Shown: positions 32,032 through 42,674 of the stretch, in pieces | Position numbering within the stretch: position 1 is the stretch's first letter | Layout: every line of letters starts with the position of its first letter | NCBI GenBank assembly: GCA_032716605.1 | Contig: CM064505.1 | Coordinates: 50,540,211-50,604,210 of the forward strand | DNA: 64,000 bases | Direction of reading: 5' to 3' | DNA from: Paralithodes platypus | Taxonomy: Eukaryota > Arthropoda > Malacostraca > Decapoda > Lithodidae | The notes under the pieces: model-generated | Database searches by the model: none | Seen by the model: the letters and a program-made list of their open reading frames with translations, nothing else | What the model was told of the DNA's origin: nothing | Translations under genes and position numbers: made by a program

Positions 32032-33000
32032 CTAGACCCTCTGCCTTAAAGCTATACATGGTAAGGAAGGTTTGTCCAGAGCAACTGACAAGTATCTAGT
32101 AAAAAACGTATGATTAGACGCCCACAACTGTGTGGACGTAATATCTTCTACTGAAAAATTCTTCAGGAAACGTAAAGAGGCCGCCCATTTGCGTAAATCG
32201 TGGGCCCTACCCACAACGCCGGGATTACTCTCTTTAATGACTTCGACCAGAAGAGAAGCTAATCTCCGTTTCAGTAAGCGTTTACCCGTACTCGCTACCC
32301 ATAAAGCACCTTGGGGGTTGAGAGGAACCACTCTCAAATATTTGGTTAGAGCCTGCACTGAACATAGATTATGGTGCACCTTTCCCCTTTTTAACGCCGG
32401 CACCGTGAACTCAGAAAACACGTGTGCACTGTGCTCATTCTTGGCTACAAATCCCGGGGAAGGTGCAATGTGAATACATTCATTAAGTCTACCAAACCTA
32501 AGGCAATTAGGTGTGTTGCTCATCGCCGCCAGCTCAGACACTCTGTTCCCGGTGGCCAAAGCCAAAAGGAATACAGCCTTTTTTAAGAGTAATGCAAAAT
32601 CTGCAGTATTTTGGTACAGACGAGAGTGAAGTAAAGACAATGCCTTGTCCAGAGACCAAGTAGGCATGAGCTGACGGGGAGGTGGGCGGAGTTTAAAACA
32701 TGCCCTCATAAAACCTGTTTCCTCCGCTACTGGTATGGAGAGACCTGTAAGGTCTAAAAAGGGCACTCTAATCGCAGTTAAGTGATTTTTTAACGTTACC
32801 ACAGATAAACGTTTCTGCTCAAACAGATAATTTAAATAATTGAAAACTAAAGCTACCGATGGCACAGTCTGTTCTGTTCTAATGATCCAAGAAGTAAGGC
32901 TTGCCAATGTGATTGATACTGTCGTTTCGTAGACTGAGTATATTGATTTAATAATTTATTGGTCACCTCTCTACCGTATGGTGCTAGCCACTTGGCCTCC
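32032..33000 (-). pseudogene. DIRS-B tyrosine recombinase, frameshifted
   Basis: It has the same protein as DIRS-A, with ATGNRVSEL, HDLRKWA and TRYLSVAL present. One T is missing near 32900 (GCCTTACTT against GCCTTTACTT in DIRS-A). The N-terminal 40 residues, which follow MDIQEAKW, are therefore out of frame with the rest. Confidence 0.88.
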
Positions 33001-34759
33001 TGAATGTCCATAATGCAAAAGTCATCGAGGTCGCTAGGTTGCCAATCGTGTCTAAGTGGAAATACCCGACCGGGAGCGACACCGGGTGCGGGCACCACGT
33101 CTTTAATTGCTGGTACCACAACTGCGCCGGCCACAGGGGTGCGACTAGCGAGACTAAGCCTCGATAATCTCGTAGCTTGTTCACTACGTGGCACATTAGT
33201 GACGCGTCTGGCGGCGGAAACAGATAGATGGAGCTCCATCTGTTCCAGTCTGTCACCAGAGCGTCCGGCCCCCCTGCCGGCGTTTTCGTCCGGCGGGTGA
33301 GGTATAGAGGGAGCTTGTGAGTCTCCTCGGATGCAAACAGATCCACTTGTGGATGGTAGAGCTCTGCAATCATTTGGTTGAAAATCGGTTGCTTGAGCTC
33401 CCATTCTACTGTCGTGCTCTGTCTCCGGGACAGAGCGTCTACCCAGACGTTTGCTACGCCTGGGAGATAAGATGCGTGAAGATAAATGTCTAGTCTGTTG
33501 GCTAGAGTAAAAATCTCTTCCGGTAATTCTTTGACATTGATGTGGGAGATTTCTAAGTGGGACCAAAGCCCCTGACCCTGGTGCCCCTGATTTGACTGAA
33601 ATCCCCAACCTATTGTGCCTGACGCATCCGTGTCTACCCATACTGTTGGCGGAGGAGAGGTCCATGACATTATTGAGTGCAACGTTTCCCTCTTCGCCCA
33701 GACCGCTAGTAAGGTGTGGATTAATTTTGGGATGGGCCATAATTTTCCCGCCGGTAAGAGTGGGAAATATTTGTTGCCTTCCAATATTAAACGTTTTACT
33801 TTCAACCGGCCCATTACAGTTAGTTGAATCCAGTTGAGAGAGCCGACCAGAGACTCCCAGACCCTTCGTGTCGTAGTCAGACTGTGAAGAAACATGAACA
33901 GTTTCCTGCGAAACCTGTTGCGATTGTCCACACTCTGACTCAGAGTGAGAGCAGCTGTGTCCCAGACCAGCCCTATCCACTGAATTACTCGTGAGGGAAC
34001 AAGGTTTGACTTTACCAGATTTACCTTGAACCCTAGAGTTTTGACATGATTTAAAATTATGTTGACATGTTTGATGCATAATTGCTCTGTCTCTGCCACC
34101 ACCAGCCAGTCGTCTAGGTACCACAACACTCTGATTCCTTGCTTTAATAACGGCATCAGGGCTTGCCGGACTAATTTTGTGAATAATCGAGGTGCCAGGT
34201 TCAAACCGAATGGCATCCTTTGAAAAACAAAATTTTGGTGCCTGATCCATAAGGCCAGAAACCTTTGAAACCTTTTGTTTACCGATATGTGCCAATAAGC
34301 GTCTGTCAGGTCTAGGGAACACATCCAACCTCCCGGCGGAAGTGTTAGCCTGATTTGGTGTACTGTTAACATACGGAATGAGTCGTTGTGAATGTGAAGG
34401 TTCAGATAAGACAGGTCTACGACTGGTCTCATCTGAACACTGTCCCTTTTGGGAACCAAAAATAGCTTGGACGTGAATACAGGGTAATTTGGGGGGACCG
34501 GGATGATGATATTCTTGGCAATCATTTCCTGGACCAGTGACTCCACCTCTAATGAAACTAGATTCGCCATTGTCGGCTGACGTAAGCGAGGTCGCCGGAG
34601 CCACTGCCAAGTGATGCCTTTGCGTGCCACCATCCGTGCCCAAGTGTTTAACGGCCATGCTTGGTGACACGTTCGGAACGACCCAGTTAGCAGACAAGGG
34701 TTCGCCGGCTGTACTACCCTCGGATCCGCCGGCCTTAAGACTGGCACCGGGAGTGAGAG
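32984..34759 (-). pseudogene. DIRS-B reverse transcriptase/RNase H with internal deletion
   Basis: The RT is intact (CSLDLTDAYWHI, RMPFGLNLAP, WYLDDWLV). In RNase H the frame jumps from INVKEL to EEIFTLANR. That removes 138 bases (46 codons) present at 967-1104 of DIRS-A, including the catalytic Asp of FRMDN. The reading frame is kept. No ATG is seen where DIRS-C starts this ORF (ATG there is AAG here), so RT may be made as a Gag fusion or the copy is dead. A second frame is open across 32853-34697. Confidence 0.88.
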
Positions 34760-34773
34760 AGACTTTAGTTTTT

Positions 34774-36501
34774 TTATGGTGGTGGAGTTGGTGGTGGTGG
34801 ACGCTTCGCCGGCTGGCTGGCGTTGGCCGAAGACGGGCCCTGACCTGGCTTATTATGGCCGCGTCCTCTCTGACCTGAAAACCTACTCTGTCTATGCCTG
34901 TACTGACCTTGAGGGGAGGAGGAGGACTTAGGTGGAAGAAAGGGCTTAGATCCCCCCGGCTGAGCCTTAGCGACTGGCCTGGGTTTGGGGAAGTTAAAGG
35001 CAGATTTCTTAGACGGGGTGGGACTGTGTTTAAAGGCCTGAGCCATATTAAACACCGTTCGCCACACGTCAGGGGACATTAAAGAGGGAGTGAGCACTGG
35101 TGACATGACCACCTGATTCGCAATGCGATCAGGCAGTTTTCGGACTAAGGACATTCTGAGGTCTTGTCTCGCTCGTACCGCCTCAAGCAAGGCGGTGCGG
35201 ATGTCACCCAAAGATTGGATTGACGACTGAAGAAGCAGTCGCCGGGACAATTCAACCGATCGTCTGGCGTCCGCGTCTGCGATTGCCTGAGTGGACCGGA
35301 GCAAAGACTTTGCTATCTGTTGAGACACTATGTATTGAGAGAACAGGCGAAAAGCTTTCCCCCTTAGCCTAAATTCTCGTTCTAGGTGAGTTGGGGTAGG
35401 GGTAGTGAAAGGTTCTTTTAGCTCACAGAGATTAATTTTAGGGGCAGCTAAGAAAGCAAACAAAGCTGAAGGGACTCCGCCGGCAGAACACACTGGCATG
35501 GAGAACCAAGAATGAGTATCTTGAGGGATCTGGTGGAAAGTTTTGGAAGTAAATGTGGTCGCAAAGTTTTGAGCCTCTGCCTCCCATTCCACCCAAGGTC
35601 CTGGACCCAACTGCCCCACCTTCAAGACTGGATTAGCTGCTGTGTCTGTGACGGTTAGCAAATCGAGTTCTGGAGTGAGAGCTGACAGAGTCTTAATGTC
35701 ATTAAATCCATCATGCTTAGACCAGTCTGAAAAAAGTTTTGAAGCTGAGGCAGAGGGTAAAGCCGGCTTAGCAGCATAAACAAAATAATCTTGGTGATAA
35801 TAACTAGGTATAGCCTTGATGTTGACATCTAGTACATTGCCCAAAGTATCCAAGGCCCTTAATTTCCTAGATTTATTGCCCTGGATGACCCACTCACGCG
35901 GTACTGGGAGTTCCCCTGACAAGGTAGGTTGGGCGATCTCTGGTTTAGTGGGGGTCAAAAGGACCCATGACTCGTCTGGTCCGTAAAGCAAGGGCATAGC
36001 TACCTTTCTGAGAGGCGCTCTGTCTAGAGGGGGCAGATTGACATCCGTTATAACCCTTATATTCGAAGTGGTCAATGCCGCCGTAGCAGGCCTAGTAACC
36101 ACTGATGGTGACAGAGGGGGAGGGTGAGGGATCTGAGTTAAAGCAATAGAAGTCATCAGAGGCCGTACCGTAGAGCTTGTCGTGGGAGCTCCCAAGTCCA
36201 CTGTGGGAGTTTCCTGCTGTTGGCTAAAAAATTTAGATAAAGCATTACTGAGTAGCCCATCAATTTCCTGTGCAGTGACAAATTGACTTGATGATGTACT
36301 AACTAGTGAATCATTAAGATCTTGTGCAGCGTCTAAGCCTGAACCTGACTCTTGCCCTTCCCTATCAGAGATAATTGAAACCTCGTCTTTTTTATCCTGT
36401 TCCTCCTGAGAAGATCCCGCCGAAGCTGGGGTATCACCTTGTTGCCAAGATAAGTCAGGAATAGAGGATGGGATCGCCGCGTCCCGGTGGACGTCAGCCA
36501 C
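34774..36501 (-). CDS. DIRS-B gag-like ORF
   Basis: A frame of about 575 codons upstream of RT. It has an acidic Ser-rich N-terminus and a central conserved part (LSGELPVPREWVIQ, KAIPSYYHQDYFVY, SLGDIRTALLEAVRARQDLR), then a basic Gly/Gln/Ser tail ending in a Pro run. The basic tail would suit nucleic-acid binding. No zinc knuckle is seen. In DIRS-C the ORF starts with an ATG (46351); here that region reads differently and no ATG is obvious. The role as Gag is inferred from position. Confidence 0.75.
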   Translation of the reverse strand: MADVHRDAAIPSSIPDLSWQQGDTPASAGSSQEEQDKKDEVSIISDREGQESGSGLDAAQDLNDSLVSTSSSQFVTAQEIDGLLSNALSKFFSQQQETPTVDLGAPTTSSTVRPLMTSIALTQIPHPPPLSPSVVTRPATAALTTSNIRVITDVNLPPLDRAPLRKVAMPLLYGPDESWVLLTPTKPEIAQPTLSGELPVPREWVIQGNKSRKLRALDTLGNVLDVNIKAIPSYYHQDYFVYAAKPALPSASASKLFSDWSKHDGFNDIKTLSALTPELDLLTVTDTAANPVLKVGQLGPGPWVEWEAEAQNFATTFTSKTFHQIPQDTHSWFSMPVCSAGGVPSALFAFLAAPKINLCELKEPFTTPTPTHLEREFRLRGKAFRLFSQYIVSQQIAKSLLRSTQAIADADARRSVELSRRLLLQSSIQSLGDIRTALLEAVRARQDLRMSLVRKLPDRIANQVVMSPVLTPSLMSPDVWRTVFNMAQAFKHSPTPSKKSAFNFPKPRPVAKAQPGGSKPFLPPKSSSSPQGQYRHRQSRFSGQRGRGHNKPGQGPSSANASQPAKRPPPPTPPP

Positions 36502-36570
36502 TGTGTGAATAGTTTGAGCCGGAAGTGGGTGGTCAGGTCCTGGCTGAGAATATCGCCAAACACCTAGGCC

Positions 36571-37395
36571 TTAGCCTACACTCCCTTGGGAGTCCGCAAC
36601 ACTCTCAACCCCTGAGCCCCCTGAATTCTCCAATTCCAGGGTTAAAATGTTAATGGGTAAATCATCTTTAGGTACAGGCACTATACTGGACCCCTGAGCC
36701 CGAACACAAACTCTGTCTGGGGTAGAGGTACGATGAGAAGCACTAGAAACTGGTGAATGTCGTGAGGCCTTTTTATCATGGGAATCCTTCTTTGAAGATT
36801 TATGGCTGCGGTGTGACCGTGAACTACTCTTCGATTTATAGGATTTATCGCCGTGACCACTGGTGGAACTTTCTGTCTTACTCTTCTTACTCGATGGTGA
36901 AGAGGCAAGACTAGATGGCTGGTGTCTGAGAGGTGACCTAGACCGAGATCTCTCCCGGGACGAGGAGGCTGCCGCCGGGGGTGTAGGCTCTCGTTGACAT
37001 TTCGCAGTAGCAGTAGGAGAAGACACAGAAACCTGACCAGTCTCTGCCGGCTTACGACTAGTTACTCGAGAGGGACGTTTAGGGGGAGGGTGCTCAACAA
37101 GAAGCCTATCCCAAAGAGGGACGTTGTCACATTGAAGTGATTTATGAGCCACAATCGTAGTATACGCTGCCATCTGTTGCCTAACCTCTCGTAAGGCGAC
37201 CGCTGCGGTCTTATCATTATCGCGGAGGACTTTGACACTTAATTGGGAGCAAAAGGAACATTTGCGCATCACCCACAGACCCCTTGAACGGTCTAGACAT
37301 TTAGCACACTTGATGCAAAGAGTGTGCGCAAAAATAGGGATACCGGCACAGGTAGGGGTAATGCATAAAGCAAAAACTGGGGCAAAGGTAGCCAT
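36571..37395 (-). CDS. DIRS-B ORF1: Cys-rich, Arg/Ser-rich protein
   Basis: A 274-residue ORF with an ATG start. Residues 10-48 hold paired cysteines (CITPTCAG, LCIKCAKCLDRS, KCSFC) like a small zinc-binding module. The middle is very rich in Ser, Arg, Lys and His (RERSRSRSPLRHQ, SSRSHRSHKSSKKDSHDKK), resembling SR-type splicing or nuclear proteins. The C-terminus is acidic. DIRS-C has the same ORF, cut by a stop. I do not recognise a named family. Confidence 0.68.
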   Translation of the reverse strand: MATFAPVFALCITPTCAGIPIFAHTLCIKCAKCLDRSRGLWVMRKCSFCSQLSVKVLRDNDKTAAVALREVRQQMAAYTTIVAHKSLQCDNVPLWDRLLVEHPPPKRPSRVTSRKPAETGQVSVSSPTATAKCQREPTPPAAASSSRERSRSRSPLRHQPSSLASSPSSKKSKTESSTSGHGDKSYKSKSSSRSHRSHKSSKKDSHDKKASRHSPVSSASHRTSTPDRVCVRAQGSSIVPVPKDDLPINILTLELENSGGSGVESVADSQGSVG

Positions 37396-39184
37396 GACAG
37401 AGACTGGTGGGAAACTACTGCAGGGTCTGTATTGGTCCGCCGGGGCCCAGCTCTGGAAAAAAAGAAAATTTCCTGGAATTAATGCTCATAAGGTTAACCC
37501 AACATGATCGCATACACACACACACACGTGTCAATAACCCGCCGGGTAACGAGACGTAATGTCACAACGATCACAGCTCGCTACGCGGCGGGATCCTATA
37601 AAGATTTCCGAATATCTAAACATGTCCTAAGAAAGTTAAGAATACCCTCTGACATAATATAAAGGACCAGTATGGCGTTTATAACATAGTCTTTCTGGTG
37701 GTGACTGTCTCAAGATTCAATTTTGGAAAAACAACCCCCCACAAAGACGCCGGCACCAGAATTATTTAGCAGAATAACACAGGGCAGGCTGATACGAGAT
37801 CTGATTTCTAACGAATTGTCACAAAGGATCGCCGTAAGTTTGAAGGCGGCGATACATTAACGTATCTCTCAATTAACTGGTTAACTATATGGAATTGTAA
37901 ATTCCTTATTTCCTCCTCCCAGGAGCACCCGCCGGGTGTGAAAAATTTGTGAAAAGATGTTAACCCTAATTGAGCCTTCGATCGCCGTAAGTCTGAAGGC
38001 GGTGATACATAAAGTACCACTAAATTGGATCGGTTAACTAAATTGAATGACCAAGACGTTCATCCCACCCTACCAAGGTGCACCCGCCGGGTGAGATGTA
38101 AACAACGTTAACCCCATAAGTTCCTGTCCCCACTTCTTTGTAAAAGATCGCCGGGGAGGAAAGCCCTCAACAACAGCTAGGTTTTTTCTATTTGGTTTGT
38201 AAAACCGGGTAGAAAAACTTCATAACATCTGTCCGCATGAACAATGTTAGATGGGTACAGCCAGACCGCCGGGGATCATAGGGAGCCTGAAACAGGCACC
38301 AACACAGAGACGCAGTCCTGGAGAGCCACAGACACCTCCTCGCCGGGGACACAAGCCTGTGTTGAAACCACGAGTGGCCCAACACGGCTCTCGGCCGGGT
38401 TTTTCATGGTGAAACCGAGAAAAACCCGCCGGAAAGTAACCCACCCCGTTCAGAAACCAACTGAACGCACAACGGACCTGGGAGCAAGCCAAGCACGACT
38501 AGCCCAGGGCCCACACAATAATCCGTGGAATTAGCCAATACACAACTAAACCAGGAAACATACATAGTCCGTGGAATTAGCCAATACACAACTAAACCAG
38601 GATACACATGACACAGTAGGACATATTTATAAAATAAACAATAACACTTGTACATGTGGCAAAGCTACGAGCGGCTGGCTAGGCCTAAGCAGACGGCATA
38701 AGAAATGTTGAAATATAAACAAAAACACTGGAAATATAACAACAGGAACCACCGCCAACACACCACTGTAGTAAAGACTTCCGACAAAGGGAAGACTGAC
38801 TCGGGACCCAGAAAAAACTTCACTAAGTGAAGAAAAATACGCTGGGAACGTCAAAAGCAATGCTTACCTCATCAGAAAGATAAAAGGCAGCATAAAATAA
38901 CGCGTAATGAAAGCCGCCTGCATCACAAGCTAACTCAACTGTGAAAAGATCACATGTCCACAACAGGACCACGAGGGTACATCCGAAATAGATGCCCCAA
39001 ACACACGACCCAAAATACACTGCACTGCGGGCAACCAGCCCAGGACACTCCTGCTACACATATCCTAACCTTACTCGATACATCCCGGAGTAAACAAATG
39101 AGAAAAAACTCACTAGGGACGCAGCAAATGCGGAACCAGCGGAGCGTGGGGAGACACGTCCGGGCAGGTTGAGTGCAGAGCAGA
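37396..39184 (-). other. DIRS-B 5' leader with tandem repeats
   Basis: No supported gene. Units of about 150 bases with GCCG...GAAGGCGGCGATACA and CACCCGCCGGGTG occur near 37827-37945 and 37978-38095. A unit with GTGGAATTAGCCAATACACA is repeated near 38520-38620. The open frames at 38188-38655 look like chance. Collinear with 47231-49170 in DIRS-C. Confidence 0.65.
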
Positions 39185-39493
39185 GAAGGAAGAATGACGC
39201 CTGAATCAGCGTCTGGTCAAAGATCCACACAAGTACATCCACGATATGATGGAAAGCTTATTCGATAGTTATTCTTATTTTCTTTTTGTTTTTATTTTTT
39301 ACAAAGTTTTTTCGTAGTGAGAACCCAATTCATAATGACTGAAGCCATGAGTGAGGTCGCGTGCGCTCATGATGAAGGCTCCTCAGATTTTAAATGCTCT
39401 GCGCGGTAGATTCAAACTACGGCGGATTAGTGTTTGAAGAGGATGCCTTATGTAATAGGCATGTTCGTCAATGATGGAGGGGCCACTAATAAA
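39185..39493 (-). repeat. DIRS-B left inverted terminal repeat
   Basis: Inverse of 30938-31287; the tip reads TATTTATTAGTGGCC in element orientation and lacks the hairpin extension. Confidence 0.85.
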
Positions 39494-40136
39494 TAGTGTC
39501 CTAGATACTTTACATTACTTACTTCTTCTATAATTTCTTCATACAAATGGAATTTAGGTAGCTTTGATTTCAATAGAAGGTTAGATTTAAATATTATGAT
39601 ATTGCTCTTTATAGGATTAAATTTGACTGAATGTTCGATTCCAAATTTTTCACATACTCTTAATAATTTATCCAGTCCTGCTCCAGAGGGCGCGATTAAG
39701 GCTAGGTCATCAGCATACATGAGATGATTTACAATGGTGCTGCCAATGCAGCACCAAGTGCGAGTCTTGTTCAGCTCCAGACTAAGATCATCCATGTAGA
39801 CGTTGAAAAGATACGGAGACAATATCCCCCCTGCCTAACACCATTGGTTACGGCGAAAGAGCCTGACAGGATGTTGCCCCATCTTACACACATTTTTTGA
39901 TTAGCATACTAGAAAATAAGTATCCTAACAATATAGCTAGGCACTCCCCTGTTAACTAATTTTTCAAATAAGGTTTTGTGACACACCCTATCAAAAGCCT
40001 TACTTGCATCAAGAAAACAAGAGAAAATTGAGCTATTTAGCTTGTTGTATGTATCAATCACTTCTTTCAGCACATATATGCATTGGTCTGTGCCGTGATT
40101 TTTCTTAAAGCCAAACTGATTGCTGCTGGTGACAAT
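39494..40136 (-). pseudogene. LINE-A ORF2, reverse transcriptase palm
   Basis: It holds NQFGFKKNHGTDQCIYVL, CFLDASKAFDRVCH, GVRQGGILSPYLFNVYMDD and the active site HLMYADDLALIAPS, with one stop at 39909. It is bounded by DIRS-C on one side and DIRS-B on the other. The part before it is at 49482-51243. Confidence 0.88.
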
Positions 40137-40137
40137 A

Positions 40138-40491
40138 TTATAGGTTTGACTCCTGTAAGGAGATAAAGAAAACCTAATATTTAGTAGTGGCCCCGTAATC
40201 ATTGACGAACATGCCTATTACATAAGGTACCCTCTTCAAACACTCATCCGCCGTATAGTTTTGAATCTACCGCGCAGAGCATCTAAAATATGAGGAGCCT
40301 TCATCATGAGCGCACGCGACCTCACTCATGGCTTCAGTCATTATGAATTGGGTTCTCACTACGAAAAAACTTCGTAAAAAATAAAAACAAAAAGAAAATA
40401 AGAAAAACTATTCAATAAGTTTTCCATAATATCGTGGATGTACTTGTGTGCATCTTTGACCAGATGCTGACTCAGGCGTCATTCTTCCTTC
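40138..40491 (-). repeat. DIRS-C right inverted terminal repeat
   Basis: Matches 30938-31287 directly and 49171-49481 inverted. Confidence 0.85.
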
Positions 40492-40563
40492 ACTGACATA
40501 TCAAGTAACCAAAATCCTTAATACATCAACGAATGGGAAGGGGATGGTCGGGAGGGCCCCAGT

Positions 40564-40669
40564 CGTCAATGATTACGGGGCCACTACTAAATATTAGGTT
40601 TTCTTTATCTCCTTACAGGAGTCAAACCTATAATTTATTAGTGGCCCCTCCATCATTGACGAACATGCC
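40564..40669 (-). repeat. DIRS-C internal complementary region
   Basis: Same tip-to-tip joint as in DIRS-A and DIRS-B. Confidence 0.82.
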
Positions 40670-41238
40670 TGATTCTAAGACTGGAGGGGGACATTCGTAA
40701 TCATATCATAACTCTAGAAAAGCAGATAATCAAACAACCACATAGTATTCTTACTTTGAAAAATATATATTTAATGGCGCAGCACATATATACAAAAAGG
40801 GGGTCAAGCAGGGGCGTGCTTCAAAGAAGCCTGCTTGATACAAAAGGTTAACTCTTGAGACTCTGCGAACATATTCTGTAAGTTAAAAAGGCACCCCACT
40901 CAACATAAGTGGTGAAAAATAAAAACTTATAAGTTTACATGTGCACATATAACCCCATAATACTCGTGGAAATATTTTGCAAAATATATCCAATGCTTAA
41001 AACTAAATTGCTTTTACAGCCAAAACTATTATAACAACACTGTTGTTTGTACTAACATTGTACTAGCACAATTTCCTGCCCTGAATAGAACAGAGAAATT
41101 TTCATATCACATTACTCATACTCGTATGACAGCTCTTTATACTCCGGCGGGGTCTAGGGTGTCCTATATTACACTGACTGCACCCCCCCCCCCCCCCCCT
41201 TTCCTTGAAATTAAAACAAAAAGTGACTTAAGGGCCAC

Positions 41239-42660
41239 CTAGACCCTCTGCCTTAAAGCTATACATGGCAAGGAAGGTTTGTCTAGAGCTACTGACAGGT
41301 ATCGAATCAAAAACGTATGATTAGAGGCCCACAAATGCGTGGACGTAATATCTTCCACAGAAAAAATTCTTAAGGAAACGCAAAGAGGCTGCCCATTTGC
41401 GTAAATCGTGGGCCCTACCCACAACGCCGGGATTACTCTCTTTAATGACCTCGACCAAAAGAGAAGCCAATCTACGCTTCAGCAAGCGCTTACCCGTACT
41501 TGCCACCCATAAAGCACCCTGGGGGTTTAGAGGAGCTACCCTCAAATATTTGGTTAGAGCTTGCACTGGACATAAATTATGGTGCACCTTTCCCCTTTTC
41601 AACGCCGGCACAGTGAACTCAGAAAACATGTGTGCACTGTGCTCATTCTTGGCTACAAACCCTGGGGAAGGTGCAATGTGAATACAATCATTAACCCTTC
41701 CTACCCGGTCTGCCTTAGGTAAGGACAGCACGAAAGAAGGGCCGCTACCCGGTATGCCTTATCTAAGGCATGAGCTTAATAGCCTAATTAAGCTTGGTCC
41801 GAACGCCGTGCGTACGACGTATGTCAACAAACCCAAGCGTTCGTCACCGCACCTCCGAAAACAAGGAGAAGACTCCTCAATATTATTGTTCTGACGTCAT
41901 GACGAAATTAGTGTCTAAAAAGCCCCCATATTGGCAACATCTCTGCAATATTGGCTCCACTGAAATCGTCATCACAACTGAACCAGTTGACTTACAGAGC
42001 TCTACTCAATGCCAAAATACAGATTGAAAACCGCACTACGATTATAGATGAGTGGGAAAGTTCTAGCAGTGAAAATAAACATAAATACGGTAGCCTAGGC
42101 CTAGACGTTTTTCAGCCATATCGCCCGGGTAGGGGCGACCGTCAGTTGGTAAGACAGCCCGGGGAGGAAGGGTTAACCCTACCAAACCTGAGGCAATTAG
42201 GTGTGTTGCTCATCACCGCCAGCTCTGACACTCTGTTCCCTGTGGCCAAAGCCAAAAGGAATACCGCCTTTTTTAAGAGTAATGTAAAATCTGCAGTATT
42301 TTGGTACAGACGGGAGTGAAGTAATGACAATGCTTTGTCCAGAGACCAAGTAGGCATGAGCTGACGGGGAGGTGGACGGAGTTTAAAACATGCCCTCATA
42401 AAACCTGTTTCCTCCGCAACTGGTATTGAGAGACCGGTAAGGTCCCAAAATGGTATTCTAATCGCTGTTAAGTGATTTTTTAATGTTACCACAGATAAAC
42501 GTTTCTGCTCAAACAGATAATTTAAGTAATTAAAAACTAACGCCACCGAGGGCACCGTTTGTTCTGTTCTAAGGATCCACGAAGTAAAGTCTTGCCAATG
42601 CGATTGGTACTGTCGTTTTGTAGACTGAGTATATTGATTCAATAATTTATTGGTCACCTC
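41239..42660 (-). pseudogene. DIRS-C tyrosine recombinase, split by a MITE and frameshifted
   Basis: The N-terminal part is in the long frame ending near 42177 (ATGNRVSELAV visible). The rest, from VNDCIHIAPSPGF, is at 41321-41690. An extra A near 41365 shifts the frame, so the part with LWASNHTF and IRYLSVAL is in another frame (41239-41360). All catalytic motifs remain readable in pieces. Confidence 0.88.
41691..42176. mobile_element. piggyBac-like MITE in DIRS-C recombinase
   Basis: A 478-base insert (41695-42172) lies between two TTAA copies. The ends are inverted repeats of about 25 bases: CCCTTCCTACCCGG at one end and, read inverted, CCCTTCCTCCCCGG at the other. TTAA duplication with CCC ends is the piggyBac signature. 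DIRS-B (32483-32486) and DIRS-A (2142-2145) show the empty TTAA. No transposase is encoded; inside is a palindrome around TGCCTTATCTAAGGCA. Confidence 0.9.
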
Positions 42661-42674
42661 TCTACCATACGGTG

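Larger units (their letters stand above)
30936..39493 (-). mobile_element. DIRS-B: near-complete DIRS-like element
   Basis: About 8.56 kb, minus strand: left ITR 39185-39493, leader 37396-39184, Cys/RS-rich ORF1, gag-like ORF, RT/RNase H, recombinase, ICR 31361-31466, right ITR 30938-31287. It lies inside LINE-A ORF2 at a TATATT site without target duplication. Defects: loss of 46 codons in RNase H, a one-base deletion in the recombinase, and a changed start codon. Confidence 0.9.

Noticed and set aside
38188..38655. Overlapping open frames in the DIRS leader (also 48026-48582)
   Set aside because: The frames differ between DIRS-B and DIRS-C, run over tandem repeats and show no domain.
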